Below, piece by piece: positions 54,108-63,708 of a stretch of DNA of 64,000 nt; the stretch's first letter is position 1, and each line of letters starts with the position of its first letter. Origin of the DNA: Pseudomonas entomophila. Its GTDB lineage: Bacteria > Pseudomonadota > Gammaproteobacteria > Pseudomonadales > Pseudomonadaceae. The stretch is from assembly GCF_023277925.1 (NCBI RefSeq), contig NZ_CP063832.1:4400501-4464500 (forward strand). The letters run 5' to 3'. The notes below the pieces were generated by a model. It had not been told where the DNA came from. It saw only the letters and a list, made by a program, of their open reading frames with translations, and ran no database searches. The translations under genes and the position numbers were made by a program.

Positions 54108-54851
54108 ATGAGGCCGTTTCGTCCGGGCTGGGTCCCGACCTTGGTGGTGCTCGCGCTGCTGCCGGGGCTGATCGCGCTCGGCTGCTGGCAGCTACGCCGC
54201 GCCGACGAAAAGCGCGCCCTGCTCGATACCTACACTGAACGCCAGATCGAGGCGCCGGTGGCCGCCGCGCAGTTGCGCCAGTTGCCGGACCCAGCCTTCT
54301 ACCCCGTGCACCTCTACGGCCGTTTCGACGCCGCGCACAGCCTGCTGCTGGATAACCAGCTGCGCGATGGCAAACCTGGCGTCGAGCTGCTGCAGCCCTT
54401 CCACGACCAGGCCAGCGGGCAGTGGCTGCTGGTCAATCGTGGCTGGCTGGCCTGGCCGGATCGTCGCGTGCCGGTGCGTTTCGACACCCCTGACCAGCCG
54501 CTGGCGCTGGAGGCCTCGGTGTATGTCGCGCCCGGCAAGACGTTCCAGCTCCACCCCGATTCGACCGAGGGCCGGTGGCCGCATCTGCTCACCGCCATCG
54601 ACCCGGCTGCGCTCTGGCAACAATTGGGCCGTGAAGGATTTTCCCACGAACTGCGACTGCAACCGGGCCCCGCCAGCTACCGGCTGGACTGGCCGGTAGT
54701 CGCCATGGGGCCTGAAAAGCACCTGGGCTATGCCGTGCAGTGGTTCGCCCTGGCTGCGGCATTGCTGCTGCTCTACCTCTATTTCGGCTGGCATCACAAC
54801 GACAAGGAGAACCGCCATGGCCGCCGCCACCCGTCCATTGCACGCACCTGA
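54108..54851 (+). CDS. SURF1 family heme a assembly factor
   Basis: Inner-membrane assembly factor that supports heme a insertion into oxidase subunit I. The 247-residue protein has membrane helices at both ends (about 10-27 and 212-231) with a periplasmic loop, and the family motifs GCWQLRRADEKRALL, PVHLYGRFDAAHSLLLDNQ, GVELLQPFHDQ and LVNRGWLAWPD. The chosen ATG at 54108 removes an unlikely upstream extension. The 3' end overlaps the next gene by 35 bases. Confidence 0.93.
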   Translation: MRPFRPGWVPTLVVLALLPGLIALGCWQLRRADEKRALLDTYTERQIEAPVAAAQLRQLPDPAFYPVHLYGRFDAAHSLLLDNQLRDGKPGVELLQPFHDQASGQWLLVNRGWLAWPDRRVPVRFDTPDQPLALEASVYVAPGKTFQLHPDSTEGRWPHLLTAIDPAALWQQLGREGFSHELRLQPGPASYRLDWPVVAMGPEKHLGYAVQWFALAAALLLLYLYFGWHHNDKENRHGRRHPSIART

Positions 54852-55395
54852 GGGCCGCAAGGCCCGCGGGCGCTTGCAGTTGCTGCTGATCCTGTTCGTC
54901 GTGCTCGGGCCGATGATCCTTGCCACCAGCATGTACAAGTTGCAGTTCTGGGTGCCGGATGGGCGCAGCTATCACGGTGTGATGATCGGCAACGGCCTGG
55001 GTCGGGCCGACATTGGCATCGATGCCCAGGATGAACGGTGGCAACTGCTGGTCAGCGCCCCCGAGGCCTGCGCCGAAGACTGTCGGCAGTTGGTGTACCT
55101 GGCCCGGCAGATCCAGATCGGGTTGGGCCGCGACGCTAGCCGCGCCAGCCATGCCCTGGCCTCGGCCCAGGCGTTGGATGGCGATTACCAGGGCGTGCTC
55201 GAGCGTGAGTACCCGCAGTTGCAGCGCTATCCGCTGGATACCGCGCGCTACCGGCAAAAAGTCAGTGAGCCTGGCCCGCAGCTGTGGATCGTCGACCCCC
55301 ACGGCAACCTGGTGCTGCGCTATGACGCCAAGGTCAACGGCAAGCGGGTGCTGGACGACCTGCGCCACCTGCTCAAGCTGTCTAACATCGGCTAG
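54817..55395 (+). CDS. Membrane-anchored protein of the cox assembly cluster
   Basis: A 192-residue protein with one N-terminal membrane helix (LQLLLILFVVLGPMILATSMY region) and a periplasmic domain. The mature part ends in WIVDPHGNLVLRYDAKVNG and RVLDDLRHLLKLS, which resembles the end of thioredoxin-fold SCO-like domains, but the copper CxxxC is absent. Two cysteines, EACAEDCRQL, lie near residue 85. AAGGAG precedes the ATG at 54817. Conserved at this place in Pseudomonas oxidase operons; exact role unknown. Confidence 0.85.
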   Translation: MAAATRPLHAPEGRKARGRLQLLLILFVVLGPMILATSMYKLQFWVPDGRSYHGVMIGNGLGRADIGIDAQDERWQLLVSAPEACAEDCRQLVYLARQIQIGLGRDASRASHALASAQALDGDYQGVLEREYPQLQRYPLDTARYRQKVSEPGPQLWIVDPHGNLVLRYDAKVNGKRVLDDLRHLLKLSNIG

Positions 55396-55404
55396 GAGGC
55401 CGCC

Positions 55405-56478
55405 ATGGCCAGACCCGGATTCCGCCTCGCTGTGTTCGCCACCCTGCTGGCGCTGCTGGTCGTGCTGCTAGGGGCCTACACCCGGCTGACCCACGCCGGC
55501 CTCGGCTGCCCGGACTGGCCGGGTTGCTACGGCTTCATCAGCGTGCCCAAGACCGATGCGCAGCTGGCCCATGCCGAGCTGCATTTCCCCGAGCACCCGG
55601 TCGAGGAAGCCAAGGGCTGGGCGGAGATGGTCCATCGCTATTTCGCCGGTACACTGGCGCTGGTGATCGCCCTGCTCGCCTTCCAGGCCGTGCGTCGGCA
55701 TGCCCGCGATGGCCAACCCTATCGTTTGCCGCTGCTGTTGCTGGGGGTCGTGCTGGCCCAGGCGGCGTTCGGTATGTGGACGGTGACCTTGAAGCTCTGG
55801 CCCCAGGTGGTCACGGCACACTTGCTCGGGGGCTTCACCACGGTCAGCCTGCTTTTCCTGCTATCCCTGCGTCTATCCCGGGCCTTTGCGCCACTGCCGA
55901 AACTGCCCCTGAGCCTGCGCCGTATCGCCGCGTTGGCACTGCTGGTGGTGATCGGCCAGATCGCCCTGGGCGGCTGGGTCAGTTCCAACTATGCGGCGGT
56001 GGCCTGCATCGACCTGCCCACCTGCCATGGCCAATGGTGGCCGGCGGCGGACTTCAGCAACGGTTTCCACCTCACCCAGCACGTTGGCCCCAACTACCTG
56101 GGCGGGCAACTGGACAGCGATGCGCGTACGGCGATCCATATCAGCCATCGCCTCGGTGCCTTGCTGGTGTCGCTGGTGCTGCTGATGCTCAGCTGGAAGC
56201 TGCATCGCAACGGCCTGGCCGGCCTGGCGTGCCTGGTACTGCTGGCGCTGGCGCTGCAAGTCGGGCTGGGCGTGAGCAACGTGCTGCTACACCTGCCGCT
56301 GGCCGTGGCTGTGGCCCACAACGCTGGCGGTATCCTGCTGCTGCTGAGCATGGTGTTGGTGAACTACCGCATCCGCGTGGCCGACAAGGTACGTGTCGGC
56401 CTAGGCTGGCGCCTCACCCCGGTGAGCAACGTCGGGCTCCCCCATCACATGAGGAATGATTCGTGGCGACGCTTCTGA
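55405..56478 (+). CDS. ctaA: Heme A synthase
   Basis: Oxidises the C8 methyl group of heme O to heme A. The 357-residue COX15/CtaA-type membrane protein has about eight helices, an RLTHAGLGCPDWPGCYG block after helix 1 with the cysteine pair, the EMVHRYFAG histidine, and later histidines in VVTAHLLGG, ISHRLGALLVSL and VAHNAGG that serve as heme ligands. TAGGAGG precedes the ATG. The 3' end overlaps cyoE by 16 bases. Confidence 0.95.
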   Translation: MARPGFRLAVFATLLALLVVLLGAYTRLTHAGLGCPDWPGCYGFISVPKTDAQLAHAELHFPEHPVEEAKGWAEMVHRYFAGTLALVIALLAFQAVRRHARDGQPYRLPLLLLGVVLAQAAFGMWTVTLKLWPQVVTAHLLGGFTTVSLLFLLSLRLSRAFAPLPKLPLSLRRIAALALLVVIGQIALGGWVSSNYAAVACIDLPTCHGQWWPAADFSNGFHLTQHVGPNYLGGQLDSDARTAIHISHRLGALLVSLVLLMLSWKLHRNGLAGLACLVLLALALQVGLGVSNVLLHLPLAVAVAHNAGGILLLLSMVLVNYRIRVADKVRVGLGWRLTPVSNVGLPHHMRNDSWRRF

Positions 56479-57362
56479 GCACGGAACGCCAACGCGCTGG
56501 CTGGCGCGACTACATGGAGTTGACCAAGCCCAAGGTGGTGGTGCTGATGCTGATCACCTCGCTGGTGGGCATGTTTCTCGCCACTCGCGCTGGCGTCGCC
56601 TGGAACGTGCTGCTGTTCGGCAATCTGGGGATCGGCCTGTGCGCGGGGGGCGCGGCGGTGGTCAACCACGTGGTGGACCGGCGCATCGACGCGCTGATGG
56701 CCCGCACCCACAAACGCCCGTTGGCCCAGGGCCGGGTCGCGCCGCTGCCGGCCCTGGCCTTCGCCTTGCTGTTGGCGGTGATGGGCTTGGTTTTGCTGCT
56801 GGCATTCACCAATACCCTGACCGCCTGGCTGACCCTGGCGTCGCTGTTGGGTTATGCGGTGCTCTACACCGGCTTTCTCAAGCGCGCGACGCCGCAGAAC
56901 ATCGTGATCGGCGGCCTGGCCGGTGCGGCCCCGCCGTTGCTGGGCTGGGTGGCGGTGAGCGGGCATGTGGGCGCCGAGCCGCTGTTGCTGGTGCTGATCA
57001 TCTTCGCCTGGACCCCACCGCACTTCTGGGCCTTGGCCATCCACCGCAAGGCCGAGTACGAAAAAGCCGATATTCCCATGCTGCCGGTGACCCATGGCGA
57101 GCGCTACACTGCGCTGCATATCCTGCTCTATACCCTGATTCTGCTGGCTGTCAGCCTGTTGCCCTATGCCATCCACATGAGCGGCCCGCTCTACCTGGCC
57201 TGTGCCCTGGCCCTGGGCCTGCGCTTCCTGCACTGGGCCTGGGTGTTGTACCGTGGCACCCGGCCGCACGCGGCGATCAAGACGTTCAAGTACTCTATCG
57301 GCTACCTGTTCGCCCTGTTCATCGCGCTGCTCGTTGACCACTACCTGCTGTTGAACCTATGA
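56463..57362 (+). CDS. cyoE: Protoheme IX farnesyltransferase
   Basis: Converts heme B to heme O by adding a farnesyl group; it supplies CtaA with substrate. The 299-residue UbiA-family protein has seven to nine membrane helices and the polyprenyl-diphosphate motif NHVVDRRIDALMARTHKRPL. The second aspartate-rich loop is ILLYTLI...KAEYEKADIPMLPVTHG. Start is a GTG at 56463 with AGGAA upstream. Also called ctaB in this context. SCO follows with an ATGA overlap. Confidence 0.95.
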   Translation: MATLLSTERQRAGWRDYMELTKPKVVVLMLITSLVGMFLATRAGVAWNVLLFGNLGIGLCAGGAAVVNHVVDRRIDALMARTHKRPLAQGRVAPLPALAFALLLAVMGLVLLLAFTNTLTAWLTLASLLGYAVLYTGFLKRATPQNIVIGGLAGAAPPLLGWVAVSGHVGAEPLLLVLIIFAWTPPHFWALAIHRKAEYEKADIPMLPVTHGERYTALHILLYTLILLAVSLLPYAIHMSGPLYLACALALGLRFLHWAWVLYRGTRPHAAIKTFKYSIGYLFALFIALLVDHYLLLNL

Positions 57363-57991
57363 CCCGAACCCAGAAAACCGTCTTCATCCTCGTTGCCGTG
57401 GTCGCGCTGATCATGGGCCTGACCGTCAACAAGGTGCTCAGTGACCGCGGTCAGCTGAACCCTACCGAACTGATCGACGCCGGCATCATCCTGCTGCCCC
57501 AGAGCCGCACGGTGCCGGACGTGAAGATGACCGACCAGAACGGTCAGCCCATCGCGCTGGACCAGCTCAAGGGCAAATGGTCGCTGTTGTTCTTTGGTTA
57601 CACCTACTGCCCGGACATTTGTCCGACCACCCTCGCCCAGCTGCGCCAGGTGAAGAGCGAGCTGCCCAAGGAGGCCGTCGAGCGCCTGCAGGTTGTGTTG
57701 GTCAGCGTGGACCCTAACCGTGACACGCCGAACCAGCTCAAGCAGTACCTGGGCTATTTCGACAAGGATTTCGTCGGGGTGGCGGGGTCGATCGAGGATA
57801 CCCAGAAACTGGCCAATGCCTTGAGCATCCCGTTCATTCCGGCCGATACCAGCAAGCCGGGCTACACCGTGGACCACAGCGGCAACCTGGCGGTGGTCGG
57901 GCCGGATGGGCGCCAGCGCGGGTTCATTCGCGCGCCGTTCAATAACCAGAAGCTGGTGGCGCAGTTGCCGGGGCTGGTCAAGCGCGATTGA
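57359..57991 (+). CDS. SCO1/SenC family copper chaperone
   Basis: Membrane-tethered thioredoxin-fold protein that delivers copper to the CuA centre. The 210-residue protein has an N-terminal helix (FILVAVVALIMGLTV), copper-binding Cys84 and Cys88 in YTYCPDICPTTL, and His173 in VDHSGN, the complete SCO ligand set. ATG overlaps the cyoE stop. It is the last gene of the oxidase operon; a perfect inverted repeat follows. Confidence 0.96.
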   Translation: MTRTQKTVFILVAVVALIMGLTVNKVLSDRGQLNPTELIDAGIILLPQSRTVPDVKMTDQNGQPIALDQLKGKWSLLFFGYTYCPDICPTTLAQLRQVKSELPKEAVERLQVVLVSVDPNRDTPNQLKQYLGYFDKDFVGVAGSIEDTQKLANALSIPFIPADTSKPGYTVDHSGNLAVVGPDGRQRGFIRAPFNNQKLVAQLPGLVKRD

Positions 57992-58007
57992 GCCGGCACT
58001 GAAAGCA

Positions 58008-58069
58008 TCGCGGATAAACCCGCCCCTACAGGTTCAGCGCTGGCCCTGTAGGGGCGGGTTTATCCGCGA
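58008..58069. repeat. Perfect REP inverted pair, terminator-like
   Basis: Two perfect 25-base arms (58008-58032 and 58045-58069) with the GGATAAACCCGCCCCTAC core, between convergent SCO and metQ genes. Confidence 0.9.
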
Positions 58070-58096
58070 AGCGTGTAACGTTATCTGCCTGTTGGC

Positions 58097-58867
58097 TTAG
58101 AACGCCGGAATCACCGCGCCTTTGTACTTCTCGGTGATGAACTGCTTCACCTCAGGCGAGTGCAGGGCCGCGGCCAGCTTCTTCATGGCATCCGCGTCCT
58201 TGTTGTCCGGACGGGCCACCAGGATGTTCACGTAAGGCGAGTCGCTGCCTTCGATGACCAGCGCATCCTTCTCCGGGTTCAGCTTGGCCTCAAGCGCATA
58301 GTTGGTGTTGATCAGCGCCAAGTCCACTTGAGTCAGCACACGCGGAATGGTCGCCGCTTCCAGCTCGCGGAACTTCAGCTTCTTGTCGTTGCCGGTGATG
58401 TCTTTCACGGTCGACAGGATGTTCTTGTTGTCCTTGAGCTTGATCACCCCGGCCTTGTCCAGCAGCAGCAGGGCGCGGCCGCCGTTGGTGGCGTCGTTGG
58501 GGATGACCACGGTGGCGCCGGAAGGCAGCTCGTCGAGTTTCTTGAGCTTGGTGGAGTAGGCGCCCAGGGGCTCCAGGTGCACGCCGGTGACGCTGACCAG
58601 CTGGGTGCCCTTGGCCTTGTTGAACTCATCCAGGTACGGCTGGTGCTGGAAGAAGTTGGCGTCCAGGCGCTTTTCCGCGACCTGCACGTTCGGCTGGATG
58701 TAGTCGGTGAACTCCTTGACCTTCAGCTCCACGCCCTCTTTGGCCAGCTGTGGCTGGACGAACTTGAGGATCTCGGCGTGCGGCACCGGGGTGGCGGCGA
58801 CGGTCAGGGTCTCGGCGTGGGCCGAGAAGGCCGCGACAGCGGCGACAACAGCAAGCAGCTTCTTCAT
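58097..58867 (-). CDS. metQ: D-methionine ABC importer, substrate-binding protein
   Basis: Periplasmic methionine-binding protein of the NlpA family, 256 residues. The signal peptide MKKLLAVVAAVAAFSAHA has no lipobox cysteine, so it is a soluble periplasmic form. Family blocks: TVAATPVPHAEILKFV, LDANFFQHQPYLDEFN and VVIPNDATNGGRALLLLDKAG. The gene is last in the metN-metI-metQ operon. A ribosome site AAGGAG is present. Confidence 0.96.
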   Translation of the reverse strand: MKKLLAVVAAVAAFSAHAETLTVAATPVPHAEILKFVQPQLAKEGVELKVKEFTDYIQPNVQVAEKRLDANFFQHQPYLDEFNKAKGTQLVSVTGVHLEPLGAYSTKLKKLDELPSGATVVIPNDATNGGRALLLLDKAGVIKLKDNKNILSTVKDITGNDKKLKFRELEAATIPRVLTQVDLALINTNYALEAKLNPEKDALVIEGSDSPYVNILVARPDNKDADAMKKLAAALHSPEVKQFITEKYKGAVIPAF

Positions 58868-58931
58868 TGATCACTCCTTGTGAGGGCCGCGACGGCCCCC
58901 GAACGGGTCGGCCAGGCCGACCCCATTGGGG

Positions 58932-59606
58932 TTACTTACGGGAAAAGTGCACGACCAGCTTGTCGCCGACGCTCTGCAGCACCTGCACCAGCACCAGCAG
59001 CAATACCACGGTGACCACCATCACGTCGGTCTGGAAACGCTGGTAACCGAAGCGGATGGCCAGGTCGCCGAGGCCGCCCGCGCCCACCACGCCGGCCATG
59101 GCGGTGTAGGAAACCAAGGTGATGGCGGTGACGGTGATCGCTGCAAAGATGCCCGGCCGGGCCTCCGGCAGCAAGGCGTTGGTGATGATCTGGCGGGTGG
59201 TGGCGCCCATCGACTGGGTGGCTTCGATGATGCCGCGGTCCACTTCACGCAGGGCGGTCTCCACCAGGCGGGCGAAGAACGGTGTGGCACCCACCACCAG
59301 CGGCGGGATGGCGCCAGCGACGCCCAGCGAGGTGCCGGTGATCAGCACGGTGATCGGGATCATCACGATCAGCAGGATGATGAACGGCAGCGAGCGCAGG
59401 ATGTTCACCACCAGCGAAAGCAGCGCGTACACGCCCTTTTGCTCGAACATCTGCCGCGGTCCGCAGAGGAACAGCAGCACGCCCAGCGGCAGGCCCAGCA
59501 GCACGGTGAAGAACAGCGAGCCGAACAGCATGATCATGGTGTCGACGGTGGCCAGCCAGATTTCGGCCCAGTCGACGTTGGCGAAGAAATTCAGGGCGTC
59601 CATCAA
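58932..59606 (-). CDS. metI: D-methionine ABC importer, permease
   Basis: Inner-membrane permease of the methionine importer, 224 residues with five to six predicted helices. The coupling motif [20 protein letters not shown] (EAA-like loop, about residue 120) is clear. The ATG overlaps the metN stop as ATGA. metQ follows 64 bases later. Confidence 0.96.
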   Translation of the reverse strand: MMDALNFFANVDWAEIWLATVDTMIMLFGSLFFTVLLGLPLGVLLFLCGPRQMFEQKGVYALLSLVVNILRSLPFIILLIVMIPITVLITGTSLGVAGAIPPLVVGATPFFARLVETALREVDRGIIEATQSMGATTRQIITNALLPEARPGIFAAITVTAITLVSYTAMAGVVGAGGLGDLAIRFGYQRFQTDVMVVTVVLLLVLVQVLQSVGDKLVVHFSRK

Positions 59607-60610
59607 CGCAGTACCTCCATATGTACGTCAGCTGCCTTGAAGCGGGCGAACGCCGCTTCCATGTCTCCGCCGATCAGGGCGAGGGTGAGCTGGCCATAGG
59701 GGACATCCTTGATGCGGTCGATGCGCCCGGCGAGGATGCTGTAGTCCACACCGGTCTCGCGGGCCACGGTGCCCAGCAGCGGCGCGTAGGTGGCGTCGCC
59801 TTGGAAGGTCAGGCGCACGATGCGGCCCGGTACGTGGGCGAAGTCGTCACGTTGCTCGCCTTCGTCGACCTGCTCGTCTTCCTGGACGAAGCGTTTGGTG
59901 GTCGGGTGCTCAGGGTGCAGGAACACCTCGGCGACCGGCCCCTGTTCGACGATATGCCCGGCGTCCATTACCGCCACGCGGTCACAGACCCGGCGGATCA
60001 CGTCCATCTCATGGGTGATCAGCACGATGGTCAGCTTCAGCTCGCGGTTGATCTCGGCCAGCAGTTGCAGCACCGAGGCGGTAGTCTGCGGGTCGAGGGC
60101 GCTGGTGGCTTCGTCGCACAGCAGGATCTTGGGGTTGGTGGACAGCGCGCGGGCAATGCCGACCCGCTGCTTCTGCCCGCCCGACAGCTGTGCCGGGTAC
60201 TTCCTGGCGTGGTCCTGCAGGCCGACGCGGGCCAGCAGTTGGGTGACGCGCTTGTCGATTTCGCCACGGGACAGCTCGCCGGCCAGCACCAGCGGCAGGG
60301 CGACGTTGTCGGCGACGGTCTTCGAGGCCAGCAGGTTGAAGTGCTGGAAGATCATCCCGACCTGCTGGCGGAAGCGGCGCAGCTGGTTCGCATCGAAGGC
60401 GGTGACGTCTTCGCCATCGACGATGATCTTGCCACCGCTCGGGGCTTCGAGGCGGTTGATCAGGCGCAGCATGGTGCTCTTGCCGGCACCGGAGTGGCCA
60501 ATCAGGCCGAACACCTGGCCATCTTCGATGGTCAGGCTGGTCGGGTTCAGGGCCGGGATATCCCTACCGTCGACACGGTAGGTCTTGTGGACGTTTTGAA
60601 ACTCGATCAC
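59603..60610 (-). CDS. metN: D-methionine ABC importer, ATPase
   Basis: ATP-binding subunit of the MetNIQ methionine importer. From the GTG at 60610 the protein has 335 residues: Walker [10 protein letters not shown] (39-46), signature LSGGQKQR, Walker [13 protein letters not shown], and a C-terminal NIL/ACT-like domain (about 265-335) that binds methionine and inhibits uptake. The frame is open 36 codons upstream but without family similarity. AAGG precedes the GTG. Confidence 0.96.
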   Translation of the reverse strand: MIEFQNVHKTYRVDGRDIPALNPTSLTIEDGQVFGLIGHSGAGKSTMLRLINRLEAPSGGKIIVDGEDVTAFDANQLRRFRQQVGMIFQHFNLLASKTVADNVALPLVLAGELSRGEIDKRVTQLLARVGLQDHARKYPAQLSGGQKQRVGIARALSTNPKILLCDEATSALDPQTTASVLQLLAEINRELKLTIVLITHEMDVIRRVCDRVAVMDAGHIVEQGPVAEVFLHPEHPTTKRFVQEDEQVDEGEQRDDFAHVPGRIVRLTFQGDATYAPLLGTVARETGVDYSILAGRIDRIKDVPYGQLTLALIGGDMEAAFARFKAADVHMEVLR

Positions 60611-60761
60611 TGAGCGAACCTTGTGGGGCGCATGGAATGTGGGCCAGCGGTTAGCCGGGGTCGCGCATTTTAGCCTTTTCCAATAGCTGTACTTATCATT
60701 TATTTCTGATTCGTCCAATCAATTGGGCATAACGCGACGATTGGTGCGCCTGATCGAACGT

Positions 60762-60784
60762 AATCGCGGGCTTGCCCCGCGATT
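60762..60784. terminator. Hairpin between the lipoprotein gene and metN
   Basis: AATCGCGGG (60762-60770) pairs with CCCGCGATT (60776-60784). It lies 2 bases after the lipoprotein stop on the minus strand and may terminate that transcript or be a REP-type unit. Confidence 0.55.
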
Positions 60785-60786
60785 GA

Positions 60787-61494
60787 TCACTGCCGATGGG
60801 GAACCAGCACTACCTGCGCGGGCAACGAGCGCTGGATCTCATGCTTCTGCTTCAGCGCGAAACCGCTGTCGAGCTTGCGCACGCGTTTCTCCAGCAGGGT
60901 CTTGAGCCACGGGGCGTCTTGCGTGCGGGGCACCTGGAACACCACCTCGCACTGGTAATTGACCACGTCCGAGGCGATGTCATCGAGTTGGCGTCGCAGG
61001 GTGCGGCTATCGGTGGTCTTGAGCGCCACCACAGTGTTTGGAGCGGTCGGGTCGATCAGCCGTGCCTGCGGTTGCTTCTCCGCAGCCTTGAGCGCCGCTT
61101 CAGCCTTTTCCAGTTCAGCCTTGCGGGCATTGGCCATGGCATCGCCACCGGTCAGGGCCGGGGCTTTTGGCATTAGCGCCCGGGCGCGGGCCAGGGCGGT
61201 GGCGGCGGCATTGACGTCGCCCTTCTGCAGGACGATCTGGCTGCGGCGCAGATAGGCTTCGGCCAACTGCCGCTGGTGGGGCACAAGGCGTGCGTCGTCG
61301 GGTGACTGCGCCTGTAGCGCGGCGAGCTGGTCCTCGGCGGTGGCCAACTCGCTGGCGGCGATACTGTGTTCCAGCTGCTGCCAGGCATCCGGCTGGACAG
61401 GCGCCATCGACTGTTCGGCCGGCTTGCTGGAACAGCCGGCCAGGAACAGGGAAAACACGGCAACAAGCAGATAACGTGAGGCGAACGGCTTCAT
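60787..61494 (-). CDS. Predicted lipoprotein between the zinc and methionine loci
   Basis: A 235-residue protein with lipobox LFLAGC (Cys21). Residues about 35-150 are helical and rich in alanine with TPR-like character (AEDQLAALQAQ, AEAYLRRSQIVLQKGDVNAAATALARARALM in parts), followed by a globular C-terminal part with VVNYQCEVVFQVPRT. It is at the same place in other Pseudomonas genomes, between znuB and metN. Outer- or inner-membrane anchoring cannot be decided. Function unknown. Confidence 0.85.
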   Translation of the reverse strand: MKPFASRYLLVAVFSLFLAGCSSKPAEQSMAPVQPDAWQQLEHSIAASELATAEDQLAALQAQSPDDARLVPHQRQLAEAYLRRSQIVLQKGDVNAAATALARARALMPKAPALTGGDAMANARKAELEKAEAALKAAEKQPQARLIDPTAPNTVVALKTTDSRTLRRQLDDIASDVVNYQCEVVFQVPRTQDAPWLKTLLEKRVRKLDSGFALKQKHEIQRSLPAQVVLVPHRQ

Positions 61495-61611
61495 TCCTGC
61501 GACTCTCTATTTGCGCAAAAAGCGAGCAAGTCTACACCCAGGTGCGCACGCTCGAAAACAGGCCATACAGACCTTTCGCCCACGGAAAGGTTGCGCGCGG
61601 CCCCTGAATTT

Positions 61612-62394
61612 TCAGCGTTTGGGCAGTGCCAGGCTCAGCAAGAATAGCACCGCCGCACAGACCACGATCGACGGCCCGGCCGGTGTGTCCTTGAACCACG
61701 ACATGGCCAGGCCACCGCACACTGCGGTTACCCCCAGCAGGCTGGCGCCCAGGGCCATCTGCTCGGGGGAGCGGGCGTGACGTTGTGCCGCGGCAGCCGG
61801 AATGATCAGCAGTGACGTGATCAACAGCACGCCGACGATCTTCATCGCCACTGCGATCACCACGGCGATCAGCAGCATCAGCGCCAGGCGCAGCCCGGCC
61901 ACCGGCAGGCCTTCGACCATTGCCAGTTCCTCGTGCACCGTGACCGCTAGCAAGGGGCGCCAGAGCGCGGCCAGCAGCACCAGCACCAACGCGCTGCCAC
62001 CGAGGATCCAGGCAAGGTCGGTGCTGCTGATCGCCAGCAGGTCGCCGAACAGGTAGGCCATCAGGTCGATGCGCACATCGTGCATGAAGCTCAGCACCAC
62101 CAAGCCCAGCGACAACGTGCTGGGGGCGAGGATGCCGAGCAAGGTGTCGGAGGCCAGTGGCTGGCGCTGCTGCAACGTCACCAGCAGAATCGCCAGCAAC
62201 AGGCAGCCAATGGTCACCGCCAGCGCTGGGCTGACGTCCAGGGCGAAGCCCAGGGCCACGCCGAGCAGCGCGGCATGCGACAGTGTGTCGCCGAAATAGG
62301 CCATGCGCCGCCAGACCACGAACGAGCCCAGCGGGCCGGCGACAAGTGCCAGCGACAGGCCGGCAAGCAGGGCGTAGAGAAGAAAATCAGCCAT
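61612..62394 (-). CDS. znuB: Zinc ABC importer, permease
   Basis: Inner-membrane permease of the ZnuABC zinc uptake system. The 260-residue ABC-3 family protein has about seven helices and the conserved blocks [28 protein letters not shown] (in parts) and [26 protein letters not shown]. The ATG at 62394 overlaps the znuC 3' end by 8 bases; the upstream in-frame start would overlap more. Confidence 0.96.
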   Translation of the reverse strand: MADFLLYALLAGLSLALVAGPLGSFVVWRRMAYFGDTLSHAALLGVALGFALDVSPALAVTIGCLLLAILLVTLQQRQPLASDTLLGILAPSTLSLGLVVLSFMHDVRIDLMAYLFGDLLAISSTDLAWILGGSALVLVLLAALWRPLLAVTVHEELAMVEGLPVAGLRLALMLLIAVVIAVAMKIVGVLLITSLLIIPAAAAQRHARSPEQMALGASLLGVTAVCGGLAMSWFKDTPAGPSIVVCAAVLFLLSLALPKR

Positions 62395-63160
62395 GCTTGC
62401 AGTGCTCTCCGTGGACATGGGCGCCGGGGGCGATCACCGAACCGTGCAGGTCGTGGCTGTGATCATGATGGTGGTGGTAGACGGCCAGGCTCTTGGCGTT
62501 CTGGCCGAACAGCTCGACGAAGGCCGGGTCGTTGCTGACCTGCTCCGGGTGGCCCGAACAGCAGACGTGGCGGTTGAGGCAGACCACCTGGTCGGTGGCG
62601 CTCATGACCAGGTGCAGGTCGTGGGAGACCATCAGTACGCCGCAACCATGGCGGTCGCGCAGGCGAGTGATGAGGTTGTACAGCTCGGTCTGGCCGACCA
62701 CGTCGACACCTTGCACCGGCTCGTCGAGCACCAACAGTTCAGGCTCGCGCAACAGCGCGCGGGCCAGCAGCACCCGCTGCATCTCACCACCGGAAATGGT
62801 CTGGATCGGGCTGTCGATCACCTGCTCGGCGCCGACCTCCTGCAGTGCCGACAAGGCTGCCGCGCGGTCCACCCCAGGTACCAGGCGCAGGAAGCGCAGC
62901 ACCGACAACGGCAACGTGGCGTCCACCTGGATCTTCTGCGGCATGTAGCCGATGCGCAGCTTCGGCTTGCGCCATACCTTGCCCCGATGCGGCTTGAGCA
63001 GGCCGAGCACGGCGCGCACCAGGGTGGTCTTGCCGGCGCCGTTGGGGCCGATCAGGGTGACGATCTGGCCAGGCGCGACCGCCAGGTCGATGCTGTCGAG
63101 CACCGCTTCACCGGCAAAGCTGACCCCGACCTGCTCAAGGCGGATCAGTGCGTCGTTCAT
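62387..63160 (-). CDS. znuC: Zinc ABC importer, ATPase
   Basis: ATP-binding subunit of ZnuABC, 257 residues. Walker A is GPNGAGKTT, signature ISGGEMQR, Walker [13 protein letters not shown]. The C-terminal tail is histidine-rich ([14 protein letters not shown] and [10 protein letters not shown]), as in other ZnuC proteins, and may sense or buffer zinc. The ATG overlaps the zur stop as ATGA. Confidence 0.96.
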   Translation of the reverse strand: MNDALIRLEQVGVSFAGEAVLDSIDLAVAPGQIVTLIGPNGAGKTTLVRAVLGLLKPHRGKVWRKPKLRIGYMPQKIQVDATLPLSVLRFLRLVPGVDRAAALSALQEVGAEQVIDSPIQTISGGEMQRVLLARALLREPELLVLDEPVQGVDVVGQTELYNLITRLRDRHGCGVLMVSHDLHLVMSATDQVVCLNRHVCCSGHPEQVSNDPAFVELFGQNAKSLAVYHHHHDHSHDLHGSVIAPGAHVHGEHCKHG

Positions 63161-63642
63161 GCCTTGCCCCGGCAGTTACCGCACAGGCCGACCACTTCCA
63201 CGGTCTGCGTTTCGACGGCGAAGCCTACGGCCTTGGCACTGTCGATGATGGCGCCGCTGATGCTGTCCTGCTCCAGCTCGATGGCCACGTGGCACTCACG
63301 GCAGATCAGGAACTGGCCCTGGTGCGCGTGCTCGGGGTGGCTACAGCCGATGAAGGCGTTGAGCGATGCGATGCGATGCACCAGGCCGTTTTCCAGCAGG
63401 AAGTCCAGGGCGCGATAAACGGTGGGTGGCGCGGCGCGGCGGCCGTCCTGCTCGCTGAGCACGGCGAGGATATCGTAGGCGCCCAGCGGCTTGTGGCTCT
63501 GCCACACCAGTTCCAGCACGCGGCGGCGCAGGGCGGTCAGGCGCAGGCCCTGACGGTTGCACAGCGCATCGGCCTCGGCCAGCGCGCTGTGGACGCAATG
63601 GGAATGATCGTGGGGGCGGTGGGCCAGCGGCGTGATGGACAT
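63157..63642 (-). CDS. zur: Zinc uptake regulator, Fur family
   Basis: Represses zinc uptake genes when zinc is sufficient. The 161-residue protein has a winged helix domain ([50 protein letters not shown] in parts) and metal-site cysteines in CRECH and CGNCRGK, plus an N-terminal HDHSHCVH extension. It lies first in the zur-znuC-znuB operon, divergent from znuA. Confidence 0.96.
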   Translation of the reverse strand: MSITPLAHRPHDHSHCVHSALAEADALCNRQGLRLTALRRRVLELVWQSHKPLGAYDILAVLSEQDGRRAAPPTVYRALDFLLENGLVHRIASLNAFIGCSHPEHAHQGQFLICRECHVAIELEQDSISGAIIDSAKAVGFAVETQTVEVVGLCGNCRGKA

Positions 63643-63668
63643 GGGCAGCGACGGTTCAGGATGGAGAC

Positions 63669-63681
63669 GTTATTATGTTAC
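63669..63681. promoter_or_regulatory. Candidate Zur box between zur and znuA
   Basis: GTTATTATGTTAC matches the gammaproteobacterial Zur consensus half-sites TGTTATAATATAACA at about 11 of 15 positions including flanks. Central in the 66-base gap between zur and znuA; both operons are expected Zur targets. Confidence 0.65.
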
Positions 63682-63708
63682 CTGTTTCTGACGACCCGAG
63701 TATCCACC